Both the position numbers and the translations under genes were made by a program. Shown here in pieces: positions 34,379 through 42,766 of a stretch of 64,000 nucleotides of DNA. Position 1 is the stretch's first letter. Each line of letters starts with the position of its first letter. The DNA lies in the NCBI GenBank assembly GCA_964583615.1, contig CAZOWM010000004.1, positions 39,536 to 103,535 on the forward strand. Reading direction: 5' to 3'. Origin of the DNA: CAZOWM01 sp964583615 (lineage in GTDB: Bacteria > Spirochaetota > B62-G9 > DRHN01). The notes beneath the pieces were generated by a model. The model searched no databases. It was not told the DNA's origin and was given only the letters and a program-made list of their open reading frames with translations.

Positions 34379-35368
34379 TCATCCTTTGGGCTTTTTTTCA
34401 AACAACTTTTCAGTCATTCCGCTCATTGCAAAACGAAATCTTGCCCCGAACAGCTCCCGCGCGATCCGAACGAGCGCCCAGAGGGTGATGAGAGGAATGA
34501 TGACTGTTTGCAGAATAAACACGACGATCATATCGATGATGTGTATGGTGATGTTCTTCAGCGACTCCACCACCCGGGAAAACATCTTTTTCATGTTCAA
34601 GCCCCCGATGTTTTCGAAAAGTTTCTTCTTGAGCTCTTCATTTTTCCGCATCTCATATTCGGCCTCCTGTTCCGGTCCCTCGAGACCGTATTCTTGCATA
34701 ATGAGGTTTGCCTCTTTCCCCGCTCTGTATGCGTTTTCCAACTCCTGCTTCGCCTCGCTGTAACGGTTTTCGAAAATGACCGAGTCGAGCCCCGCGCTTA
34801 CGAGAGCGGTGAGGGGAATGGCGATCCTCACGACAACAGCGACTGCAAGCACCCTCCATGCGACACCCCTGACCGCAATTTTTGCTTTTTCCATCCTGTC
34901 AGGAAGCAGAACCGAAGCGAGAAACAGCACAATGGCCGAGGTGAGAAGGACCGTGATGCCGATCCATTGGCCGATCTTCAGGAGCAGACTCTGTATTCCG
35001 AGGGACACAGTGCTCACGAGCATGACCGTTGAAAATTTCTCCACGAGGTCATTGACCGGGTCGAGAAGCTCGAAGAGTGCGATCTCTCCGGACACGACAA
35101 AATCAAACCCGATTCTCGATTCCTTCACGAGTGAAATAGTCGCGTTGAGCCCCTGTGCAAGTGCGAACGTCACCCCCGCCTTGAGCATCGTGCTGTTCAG
35201 ATACTGAGAAGCCCTCTCGTCGACACCTCTCATGGGAATATTGAGCACAGAAAACGCGGAGAGAAAGATGAACAACACAAGAAGCGCGCACACACACACG
35301 TTTCGACTCGGGAGTTTCCAGTACCTCCTCCCGGAACGACTTTTTTCCGTTTGTTTCATGTCTGTCAT
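34379..35368 (-). CDS. Hypothetical multi-pass membrane protein
   Basis: A 329-residue protein with about four to five hydrophobic segments: near 28-45 (VCALLVLFIFLSAFSVL), 115-125, 135-155 (GITVLLTSAIVLFLASVLL), 170-190 and 285-305 (IDMIVVFILQTVIIPLITLWAL). A long charged helical stretch (about 210-260, KQELENAYRAGKEANLIMQ) separates the last two. No catalytic motif is visible and I do not recognise a named family. It is transcribed against dnaE2. A perfect inverted repeat lies 12 bases upstream of its start. Confidence 0.7.
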   Translation of the reverse strand: MTDMKQTEKSRSGRRYWKLPSRNVCVCALLVLFIFLSAFSVLNIPMRGVDERASQYLNSTMLKAGVTFALAQGLNATISLVKESRIGFDFVVSGEIALFELLDPVNDLVEKFSTVMLVSTVSLGIQSLLLKIGQWIGITVLLTSAIVLFLASVLLPDRMEKAKIAVRGVAWRVLAVAVVVRIAIPLTALVSAGLDSVIFENRYSEAKQELENAYRAGKEANLIMQEYGLEGPEQEAEYEMRKNEELKKKLFENIGGLNMKKMFSRVVESLKNITIHIIDMIVVFILQTVIIPLITLWALVRIARELFGARFRFAMSGMTEKLFEKKPKG

Positions 35369-35380
35369 GGTTGCACCTCA

Positions 35381-35399
35381 TCTATACAATCGGTATAGA
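35381..35399. promoter_or_regulatory. Perfect inverted repeat upstream of the membrane-protein gene
   Basis: TCTATAC (35381-35387) and GTATAGA (35393-35399) with the 5-base centre AATCG. It lies between the membrane-protein start (35368) and the divergent SRAP gene (35590), close to the former, and looks like a dimeric-regulator site. A 9-base variant of the centre (CGGTA) resembles part of the lexA repeats, but the similarity is slight. Confidence 0.45.
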
Positions 35400-35589
35400 A
35401 AAAATGTTATCAACGAAATTTTCATATGGAAATTTTCACGTGTCCCGGTATTGAATATTTCTTGAAAATCATGCGCTTTTGGTCTACCGTAACTGTGTTG
35501 AATAATCGAAGCGCGGGCAGCTCTCCGAGCAGAGGGCTCAAACCGCCTTTTCAACACCCAAGCGGGAAAAACTTCCTTAGGAGGAACCC

Positions 35590-36279
35590 ATGTGCGGCCG
35601 TTTCATACAGAAAGCGGAGCAAAAGATCATCTCTGAGGAGTTCTATATTGCAAAATTCATCAACGATGTCGTAACAAGCTACAACGTCGCGCCGGGCCAA
35701 AACGCGGGAATAATCATCAACAGGGGAAACAACGTGTACGTACAGCACAGGTGGGGGCTCGTGCCCTCGTGGGCAAAAGATCCACAGATCGGAAACAGGA
35801 TGATAAATGCCCGTGCGGAAACAGCCGCCCAGAAACCGAGCTTCAAATCCGCGTTCAGAAGCCGAAGATGCCTCGTTCCGGTCGACGGGTTCTATGAGTG
35901 GAAGCGTGCCGACGGTTACAAAATACCCTATTTCATCCATCACCGTTCCAAAAGACCGTTCAGTCTCGCAGGCCTGTGGGAAACCTGGAAAAGCCCCGAA
36001 GGTTCGCCCCTCTGCACTTTTACCATCATCACCACTGACGCCAACACCGCGCTTCGCACGCTTCACGACAGGATGCCTGTCGTGATTCCGCCTGAAAAAA
36101 GGTTACTCTGGCTCGATTCTGATGCCGACGTACACGACATTACACCTCTTCTCAGGCCCTGCGACTCCTCGGAGCTGTTGTTTCACGAAGTGTCGCGCAT
36201 GGTGAACTCGCCGAATAACAACTCACCGCAGTGCATCGTTCCTGTGGAAAGCGATTCGGCGGACACATTCACCAGTTGA
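35590..36279 (+). CDS. SRAP-domain protein (YedK/HMCES family)
   Basis: A 229-residue SOS response-associated peptidase-like protein. Cys-2 directly after the start Met (MCGRF) forms a thiazolidine crosslink with abasic sites in single-stranded DNA, shielding them. The other family residues are present: SYNVAPGQNAG, HRWGLVPSWAKD, NARAETAAQKPSFKSAF, GFYEWKR with the catalytic Glu, and LHDRMPVVI with the His. The start has a strong AGGAGG. It sits 1.3 kb from the lexA-imuB-dnaE2 block and likely belongs to the same damage response, though I see no copy of the lexA repeat in front of it. Confidence 0.93.
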   Translation: MCGRFIQKAEQKIISEEFYIAKFINDVVTSYNVAPGQNAGIIINRGNNVYVQHRWGLVPSWAKDPQIGNRMINARAETAAQKPSFKSAFRSRRCLVPVDGFYEWKRADGYKIPYFIHHRSKRPFSLAGLWETWKSPEGSPLCTFTIITTDANTALRTLHDRMPVVIPPEKRLLWLDSDADVHDITPLLRPCDSSELLFHEVSRMVNSPNNNSPQCIVPVESDSADTFTS

Positions 36280-36297
36280 CCGGAAACAAAAAGAAAA

Positions 36298-37083
36298 ATG
36301 ATGAAAACAATTCTGATTGCCTTTTTTTCACTTTATCTCGTGATAACAGCAGGTTTCTATTTCTTTCAGGATAAGCTTATCTTTTTCCCGCAAAAATTCC
36401 CCAATGGATCGAACAGCATTGCAAAATATGAGAATCTTGAGATCACAATAAAGGTTGGCGGTGTTACACTGCATGGCTGGCTGTTGAATGAGGGAAAAGA
36501 GAAATTGATAATATATTACGGAGGGAATGCCGAGGAAGTTTCATGCACGATTGACGGTTTCAAAAGCCTTGAAAATTATTCTGTCCTGGTGATGAATTAT
36601 AGAGGGTATGGAAAAAACAGCGGTTCTCCAAGTGAAAAATATTTATTCGGTGATGCGTTGGAAATTTTTGATTACATCACAGACACGCTCCATATACAAC
36701 CGGAGAACAGGGTGTTGTTTGGAAGAAGCCTGGGAAGCGGTATTGCCCTCTATGTTGCCAGTATGCGGAAGGTCTCCTCCATTATACTCGTAACACCTTT
36801 TGACAGCATGAGAAATATTGTTCAGGACAAAATTCCCATCGTTCCAGTTGGTATGATCCTGAAACACCCCTTTCATTCACTGTCATATGCAAAAGATGTG
36901 ACCTGCCCGTCTTTAATACTCATTGCAAAAAACGACCGAGTAATAAAAAACAAATATTCAATAAACCTCGTGAAAAACATGGGGGGAGATTGCAAATATT
37001 TCTTTATCGAGAATGCTGGGCATAACACTATTCATACCTATCCCGAGTATTGGAGCTTAATTACAAATCATCTCAATGAATAA
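36298..37083 (+). CDS. Alpha/beta hydrolase (BEM46-like)
   Basis: A 261-residue hydrolase with an N-terminal membrane anchor (about 5-23, FFSLYLVITAGFYFFQD) followed by KLIFFPQ, typical of ABHD13/BEM46-type membrane-tethered hydrolases. The nucleophile Ser is in GRSLGSG (about 143-149), and the acid and base are the Asp in KNDRV and the His in NAGHN. The usual oxyanion motif HGN is replaced by YYGGNAEE. The DNA is visibly A/T-richer than its neighbours and uses different codons, suggesting recent acquisition. It begins 19 bases after the SRAP gene. Confidence 0.85.
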   Translation: MMKTILIAFFSLYLVITAGFYFFQDKLIFFPQKFPNGSNSIAKYENLEITIKVGGVTLHGWLLNEGKEKLIIYYGGNAEEVSCTIDGFKSLENYSVLVMNYRGYGKNSGSPSEKYLFGDALEIFDYITDTLHIQPENRVLFGRSLGSGIALYVASMRKVSSIILVTPFDSMRNIVQDKIPIVPVGMILKHPFHSLSYAKDVTCPSLILIAKNDRVIKNKYSINLVKNMGGDCKYFFIENAGHNTIHTYPEYWSLITNHLNE

Positions 37084-37098
37084 ATGGCATAAGATTTA

Positions 37099-37824
37099 TC
37101 AAGTATATGAAAACCCTCCCCGTGCCATGATGATCCAGTAATCGAGGGCAATCCCTGCATAGGCATGGATGAAGACCACAGGCCAGATGGTGCGCATCTT
37201 CTTCACGATAAGTGGAAAGGCAACACCCGCAAGAAAAGCCATGATCATCTCCGCCTGGGGCTGGCTTACATGGAGTAAAACAGTTGCAATGAGGGACACA
37301 CCAAGCGCCTGCCAGTCCCCGATGTCATCCTTGATCCCCATGAAGAGAAAACCGCGGAAACAGAACTCGTATCCCACGTAATAGAGAAAATAAAAAGCTG
37401 CGCTTTTCACAAACGCAGCAGGTGAATTCCCCGCATTGAGAACGAGCGGATAGAGGGCTTGAAACTCGTAATTTTTTGAACCCAAGTAGACGAGTGGCGT
37501 GAGAAAGGCGATTCCAAACAGTGTTATGAGCAGAACCATCAGCGGTCTTTTGATTTGAAGGCCGTAGTCCCGCACGCGCTCCCTGAACCCGAGTTTGATG
37601 ATCAGTGCGGGGATAAACCCGAGAACAAAGAGCGCCATTCCCCACTGATAGTACTGCGCAGAAGCCTGCGCATTCGAGTAATCGAAGGATCTGTTGAGGT
37701 AAAGAATGAAAAAATCCGCACTCCCCTGATATCTGTAGATTAGATAGAGAATTGAGACACTCACGAGAACGATGAGTGTTTTCAGTTGCTTTTTTGTGGA
37801 AGGCTTTTCCCCCGGCATGGTCAC
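37099..37824 (-). CDS. CPBP-family intramembrane metalloprotease
   Basis: A 241-residue multi-pass protein with about seven hydrophobic segments. CPBP/Abi proteases have ExxxR and two His motifs: here YEFCFRG (about 160-166) and LLHVSQPQAE (about 190), with a later FIHAYAGIALDYW. The usual double Glu of motif 1 is reduced to one (YE). It may process prenylated or membrane proteins; substrates are unknown. It converges on the hydrolase gene with no visible terminator. Confidence 0.8.
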   Translation of the reverse strand: MTMPGEKPSTKKQLKTLIVLVSVSILYLIYRYQGSADFFILYLNRSFDYSNAQASAQYYQWGMALFVLGFIPALIIKLGFRERVRDYGLQIKRPLMVLLITLFGIAFLTPLVYLGSKNYEFQALYPLVLNAGNSPAAFVKSAAFYFLYYVGYEFCFRGFLFMGIKDDIGDWQALGVSLIATVLLHVSQPQAEMIMAFLAGVAFPLIVKKMRTIWPVVFIHAYAGIALDYWIIMARGGFSYT

Positions 37825-37874
37825 AGTATGCGCTTTTTAATGATTTTTTTACAGGAAAAAATCTTAGTTTTTAC

Positions 37875-37903
37875 TTAAAAAGTATTCTCACTCGTGATAT
37901 AAA
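37875..37903 (+). promoter_or_regulatory. Candidate promoter of nrdJ with extended -10
   Basis: TATAAA (37898-37903) preceded by TGA (extended -10), with TTAAAA 17 bases upstream as a poor -35. A short inverted repeat TACTT/AAGTA covers the -35 region. The 116-base intergenic region is too short for a full cobalamin riboswitch. Confidence 0.4.
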
Positions 37904-37940
37904 TTAGTATGTTTTATGGGCCATCCAAGAAGACTCACGC

Positions 37941-40241
37941 ATGAAAAGGGGAACGAATTTCATGCCACTCATCAATAACACGATAAAGCTGAAGCTCACT
38001 GAAAATGCGCTCACCGTACTCAAAAGAAGATACCTGAAAAAAGATGTCAAAGGCACGCCTGTAGAGAAGCCGGAAGATCTTTTTGCACGCGTTGCGAGCA
38101 ACATCGCGGAGGCGGAAAAGCAATACAGCGGGGGAGCCGGTGTCGCGGAGACAGAAGAAAAGTTTTACAATCTCATGGCCAGCCTCGATTTTCTTCCGAA
38201 CTCTCCCACGCTTATGAATGCAGGGAGAGAGCTTCAGCAGCTTTCCGCATGTTTCGTTCTCCCTGTGGAGGATTCCATTGATAGTATTTTCGATGCCGTA
38301 AAGTACACCGCTCTGATTCACAAAAGCGGCGGGGGAACGGGGTTTTCCTTCTCCCGGCTCCGTCCGAAAAACGACGTGGTCAAGTCCACGAAAGGAATCT
38401 CGAGCGGACCAGTTTCATTCATGACAATCTTCGACAAAGCCACCGAAACAATCGTGCAGGGTGGAACACGGCGTGGGGCAAACATGGGCATTTTGAGCGT
38501 GCACCACCCGGATATCATTGACTTCATCAATTCAAAATCAGAGCAGCATATTCTGAACAATTTCAATATCTCCGTAACAGCAACCGATACATTCATGAAT
38601 GCCGTAATCTCGGACGAAAGCTACGACCTGATCAATCCGCGCTCGGGGCAGGTGGTCAAGACCCTTCCTGCACGGAAAGTGTTCGATCTCGTCGCGCAAA
38701 GAGCGTGGCAGTATGGAGACCCGGGGCTCGTCTTCATAGACGAGATAAACCGGGGCAACCCGACGCCTGTGCTAGGAAAAATCGAGTCAACGAATCCCTG
38801 CGGCGAGCAGCCGCTCCTTCCCTATGAAGCCTGCAATCTCGGTTCCATCAACCTCAAACACATGGTCTCTGAAGGTGAGATTCAGTGGGAAAAGCTGAAA
38901 AACACCGTGCGTGCATCCGTGCACTTTCTCGACAACGTCATCGACATGAGCAGGTTTCCACTCGACCAGATCAGCAGGCTCGTACGCGAAAACAGAAAGA
39001 TCGGGCTCGGAGTGATGGGTTTTGCCGACATGCTTATCAAACTCGAAATCCCCTACGATTCCGACGAGGCGTTCTGTATTGCAAAATCCATTACAAGTTT
39101 CATCCAAAAGGAAGCGGACAGTGCGTCAGTGATGCTCGGTGAAAAACGCGGTGTCTTCCCGAACTGGAGCAAATCGGTCTATGCTGATGGAGGACCGCAG
39201 TTCAGGAATGCGACCAGAACAACGATCGCGCCTACAGGAACGATCAGCATCATTGCTGGATGTTCGTCGGGAATCGAGCCCCTTTTTGCGGTTTCCTTCA
39301 CCAGAAACGTGCTCGATAACGACCAACTTCCTGAAACGAACCCGCTCTTTTTGCAGACTGCGGTTTCCAGAGGATTCTACTCCGACGATCTCATCCGGGA
39401 AATCGCAAAAAACGGAGGAGTGCAGGGGCTCGATGAAGTGCCGATGAAGTATCAGCACATCTTTAAAACCGCACACGATATCTCTCCCCTCAATCATGTG
39501 AAGATGCAGGCGATTTTTCAAAAATTTGTGGACAATGCCGTTTCCAAGACCGTGAATTTTCCCAATTCGGCTACGGTCGAAGACGTAAAATCGGTGTATC
39601 TCGAAGCGTACAACTCGAAGTGCAAGGGAATTACCGTGTACAGGGACGGTTCCCGTGAGGTTCAGGTGCTTTCAACCGGTAAAACAAGAGAGCAACAGGA
39701 AAGGGCAAAATTCGCACCCCGTGAGCGTCCTCAGGTCACCCGCGGTATAACGGTCAAGGTTCAGACAGGCTGCGGAAAGCTCTACGTCACCATCAATGAA
39801 GATGAAAAGGGACCGTGTGAGCTTTTCGCGAGAATGGGGAAAGCCGGAGGATGCGCTGCAGCGCAGATCGATGCGCAGGCTCGACTGATTTCCATGGCTC
39901 TCAGGTCGAATGTTGATCCTCATTCTATCGTGAAACAGCTCAAGGGGCTACGGTGTCCCTCACCGTCTCTTCTCCCGCAGAAGGGGGGCCGGATACTCTC
40001 ATGCTCCGATGCACTTGCACGGGTGCTTGAACAATATCTGGAGGAATACGTCGAAAAAAAGGATGAGAAAAAGGAGCACGCGGAAGAAGAGGAAATCTTC
40101 CGTCACGAGCAGCTCGACTTCAACTTCAATTCAGAAGGACGGACCAAAAATATCGCGGGGATGTGCCCGGAATGCGGCGGAATTCTCGAGCATGAAGGCG
40201 GCTGCGTCATCTGCCATACCTGCGGGTATTCAAAATGCTGA
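37941..40241 (+). CDS. nrdJ: Adenosylcobalamin-dependent ribonucleotide reductase (class II)
   Basis: NrdJ makes deoxyribonucleotides with a B12 radical and works with or without oxygen. The 766-residue protein has FLPNSPTLMNAG, GGTGFSFSRLRP, the active-site NPCGEQPLLPYEACNLGS (one of the redox Cys and the Asn, Cys and Glu of the radical site), and PTGTISIIAGCSSGIEP. The C-terminal zinc-ribbon-like pair CPECGG and CHTCGYSKC supplies the thiols that re-reduce the site. A second ATG at 37962 (MPLINN) with AGGGG upstream is an alternative start. No nrdD or nrdAB gene is in the window. Confidence 0.96.
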   Translation: MKRGTNFMPLINNTIKLKLTENALTVLKRRYLKKDVKGTPVEKPEDLFARVASNIAEAEKQYSGGAGVAETEEKFYNLMASLDFLPNSPTLMNAGRELQQLSACFVLPVEDSIDSIFDAVKYTALIHKSGGGTGFSFSRLRPKNDVVKSTKGISSGPVSFMTIFDKATETIVQGGTRRGANMGILSVHHPDIIDFINSKSEQHILNNFNISVTATDTFMNAVISDESYDLINPRSGQVVKTLPARKVFDLVAQRAWQYGDPGLVFIDEINRGNPTPVLGKIESTNPCGEQPLLPYEACNLGSINLKHMVSEGEIQWEKLKNTVRASVHFLDNVIDMSRFPLDQISRLVRENRKIGLGVMGFADMLIKLEIPYDSDEAFCIAKSITSFIQKEADSASVMLGEKRGVFPNWSKSVYADGGPQFRNATRTTIAPTGTISIIAGCSSGIEPLFAVSFTRNVLDNDQLPETNPLFLQTAVSRGFYSDDLIREIAKNGGVQGLDEVPMKYQHIFKTAHDISPLNHVKMQAIFQKFVDNAVSKTVNFPNSATVEDVKSVYLEAYNSKCKGITVYRDGSREVQVLSTGKTREQQERAKFAPRERPQVTRGITVKVQTGCGKLYVTINEDEKGPCELFARMGKAGGCAAAQIDAQARLISMALRSNVDPHSIVKQLKGLRCPSPSLLPQKGGRILSCSDALARVLEQYLEEYVEKKDEKKEHAEEEEIFRHEQLDFNFNSEGRTKNIAGMCPECGGILEHEGGCVICHTCGYSKC

Positions 40242-40247
40242 GGCGTA

Positions 40248-40289
40248 AAAACCGTGCCCAGCGAAAGGCTCATTGAAACGGTTTTCTCA
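40248..40289 (+). terminator. Possible terminator after nrdJ
   Basis: AAAACCGT (40248-40255) pairs with ACGGTTTT (40278-40285) around a 22-base loop that has a weak inner GCC/GGC pair. The T-run is short and partly within the stem, so function is uncertain. Confidence 0.35.
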
Positions 40290-40357
40290 CGAGGTCGCTT
40301 CTGAAATTTTTTCTCTGTTTCACGTGTTCATTACTACAAAACTCCGGAGGTGGGCAC

Positions 40358-41770
40358 ATGAAACATCCGGTACTCCTCGCAGTGTCTCTCACGCTTTCAT
40401 TCTTTCTTCACGGGTCCGGCTGTACCAAAATTGAAACACCGCTGCATCACGACGAAACGCTCCCCGGTGAAGAAGTTCTGGACATCTTCTTTGAAAAGGA
40501 AACGATATTCGACACTGAGCCGGTCCGAATCGAGGCACAGGGCCATACGGGGACGGTTACGTGGAAAACCGAGCCCCCGTTTTCCAACGTGTTCTTCCCA
40601 GAATCAGGGAGCCCTGTGGTATTCACTCCCCCGGATATTTCTTCAGACATGGTTATCACCGTAATTGCACGTGACGATACGGAAAAAAGAGCCGAGGCGG
40701 ATCTTCTGGTTATCGATGAAGGTGACCCTCCCGCACCGGGGGACATCCTTATCAACGAAATCGCGTGGGCAGGGAGCATCACAAGCCCGTACGATGAATA
40801 CATCGAGCTGATAAACCAAAGGGACAGGGCATTTTATCTTGAAGGGTGGAAGATCGAGAACGCTTCCGGAAGCGGCTCGCCTCTGGTTTTCTCCGGACGC
40901 ATCGATGCAGGCGAACCCTTTCTCATTGCAAACTACGACAAAAACAGCGGAAAAACCGCGCTCATTTGTAACGCTCATGTGGTCGATGCAGGCATATCGT
41001 TACCGAACTCCTGCTGCGGCCCCTTTATTCTGAGAAATGCCGGAGGAACGGTGTTCGACACGGTGGGTGACGGTGAAGAATACTGTTTCGGAACGAACGA
41101 GAGCGATCAGAAAGCTTCGATGGCACGGTACACCGGCGCTTTCTCAACAGCCTGGGACCCCGGGTCATGGTACACCGAAGGGGTATGCGTAAATCTCAGC
41201 GACGGAACCTACGGGACTGCGGGCGCTGCAAACTCCGACACACCGCTGCAGGCGTACATAGGGGAAGACGCTGCAGAGGCCGTCATTACCGAGTACATGA
41301 TCGACGCAAATGAGGGTATGGTGGAAGATTGGGTTGAGCTTTTCATAAAAAAATCTGGAAACCTGAAACACTTCATCCTCACCGATCTTGACGGAGATTC
41401 CGATGCCTCTATCACCGCAGGAGATGATGTGTACGTATCAGAGGGCCAGTACATCCTCGTTATCTGGAGCAGCTCCTATCTGAAAGACCAAAACCGCTTT
41501 TTCATACAAGATGTAAACCCTACCGGCACAAAGGACGAACTCGTGCTTCTCTGCTGCGGCACGTTCATGGACGGCCTCTGTTACTACAGCACAGAAGAGG
41601 TGCAGTTCGACGACGAAGACACGATGAAAGGGTACGGGTGGAGCTCTGATCCAGTGTACGGGAAGCATGCGTCGCGTATACTCGAACCGAACGGAACCTA
41701 TGCATCCGCCCTTTGTGCTTCGAGCTGGAACACGGCCGCAGACCCTACACCCGGTGAAGCAAACCGCTGA
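40358..41770 (+). CDS. Surface lipoprotein with two lamin-tail-like domains
   Basis: A 470-residue protein with a signal peptide and a lipobox LHGSGC (Cys near residue 22). After a short Ig-like region (about 35-120, VTWKTEPPF) come two lamin-tail (LTD) modules: the first at about 125-290 begins DILINEIAWAGS with YDEYIELINQ and FYLEGWKIEN, and the second at about 305-470 begins AVITEYMIDANEG. Bacterial LTD proteins are cell-surface or secreted and bind DNA or glycans in some cases, but no role is proven for this group. Nearby genes do not explain it. The start has GGAGGTGGG before the ATG. Confidence 0.82.
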   Translation: MKHPVLLAVSLTLSFFLHGSGCTKIETPLHHDETLPGEEVLDIFFEKETIFDTEPVRIEAQGHTGTVTWKTEPPFSNVFFPESGSPVVFTPPDISSDMVITVIARDDTEKRAEADLLVIDEGDPPAPGDILINEIAWAGSITSPYDEYIELINQRDRAFYLEGWKIENASGSGSPLVFSGRIDAGEPFLIANYDKNSGKTALICNAHVVDAGISLPNSCCGPFILRNAGGTVFDTVGDGEEYCFGTNESDQKASMARYTGAFSTAWDPGSWYTEGVCVNLSDGTYGTAGAANSDTPLQAYIGEDAAEAVITEYMIDANEGMVEDWVELFIKKSGNLKHFILTDLDGDSDASITAGDDVYVSEGQYILVIWSSSYLKDQNRFFIQDVNPTGTKDELVLLCCGTFMDGLCYYSTEEVQFDDEDTMKGYGWSSDPVYGKHASRILEPNGTYASALCASSWNTAADPTPGEANR

Positions 41771-41898
41771 GAGCAGCGAAAGGTTTCAGGGAGAACGCAT
41801 TTTTTCCAAAGGCATGACAATATCGTGTATTGCATCGCGTGATTGCATGATGAGCTCACGCAGAGTGTGCAGCAAAGAAATCCATGGGGGGCGGACAA

Positions 41899-42729
41899 AT
41901 GAATAAGGTACTTCACTGCCGCATCCATTTGAAACAATGCATATTTCTCATTTCGGCAGCAATTTCTCTCCTCCTGTACGGAACAGGAGTGGATGTGCAC
42001 GGGCAGGCGAACAGAACACGCATCACCATTTTATTCGACAACTACGAATACAATCCGGATTGTACCACAGGGTGGGGGTTTTCCTGTCTGATCGACACGG
42101 AGAGCTCGCAGGTCCTTTTCGACACCGGAGCAGACGGAAAAACGCTTTTAAAAAACATGGGCGCGCTCGGAGTTGACGCCCGCGGTATCGACGCGGTGGT
42201 GATATCACACATGCACGGTGATCACACAGGCGGGCTCTTTGGCGCGCTCGAGCACATAGGGGCATGCACCGTATACTTTCCGGTGAGCGTATCACGGTCG
42301 GTTGAAGACCGCGTCTCGCACACAGGCGCGAAATGCGCGGTTTCGGAAAGTTTTTGCGAGATTTTCCCCCGCGTCTATACCACCGGAGCGCTCGGAAAAA
42401 CGATCAGGGAACAGTCCCTGGTGGTGGACACACAAAAAGGGCTCGTCGTGGTGACCGGCTGCGCACACCCGGGGGTCGTCCGCATCGTCGAGGAAGCGGC
42501 CCGTCACTTCAAAAAGGACATTGCGCTCGTCATGGGCGGGTTTCACCTGTTCAGCACAGATGCTGCATCGATACAAGAGATCATTGAGAGGCTCGAGTAT
42601 CTGGGGGTGAAAAAAGTCGCGCCCTGCCACTGTTCCGGCGACCGCGCGCGTGCGATGTTTCGGGATGCCTACGGAGATTGCTACATCGATGTGGGGGTGG
42701 GACGCGTGGTGACGCTCGAAGACCTGTAA
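41899..42729 (+). CDS. Secreted MBL-fold hydrolase (COG1237-type)
   Basis: A 276-residue protein with a signal peptide (about 14-40, CIFLISAAISLLLYGTGVDVHG). The metal site SHMHGDHTGG is at about 98-107, with LFDTGADG before and TGCAHPGV and GGFHLFS after. This order matches COG1237, the group of dihydropteroate-like MBL proteins annotated after MptE-type enzymes; the activity in bacteria is not known. The ATG at 41884 is followed 5 codons later by the ATG at 41899, whose upstream GGGGGCGG is a good ribosome site, so 41899 is chosen. Confidence 0.83.
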   Translation: MNKVLHCRIHLKQCIFLISAAISLLLYGTGVDVHGQANRTRITILFDNYEYNPDCTTGWGFSCLIDTESSQVLFDTGADGKTLLKNMGALGVDARGIDAVVISHMHGDHTGGLFGALEHIGACTVYFPVSVSRSVEDRVSHTGAKCAVSESFCEIFPRVYTTGALGKTIREQSLVVDTQKGLVVVTGCAHPGVVRIVEEAARHFKKDIALVMGGFHLFSTDAASIQEIIERLEYLGVKKVAPCHCSGDRARAMFRDAYGDCYIDVGVGRVVTLEDL

Positions 42730-42766
42730 CGTAATTTAGAACGGAATGCCGACTGCTGACTGAAGA

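Noticed and set aside
37825..37940. Cobalamin riboswitch before the B12-dependent reductase gene
   Set aside because: The intergenic region has only 116 bases and lacks the conserved B12-box; too short for the known class.
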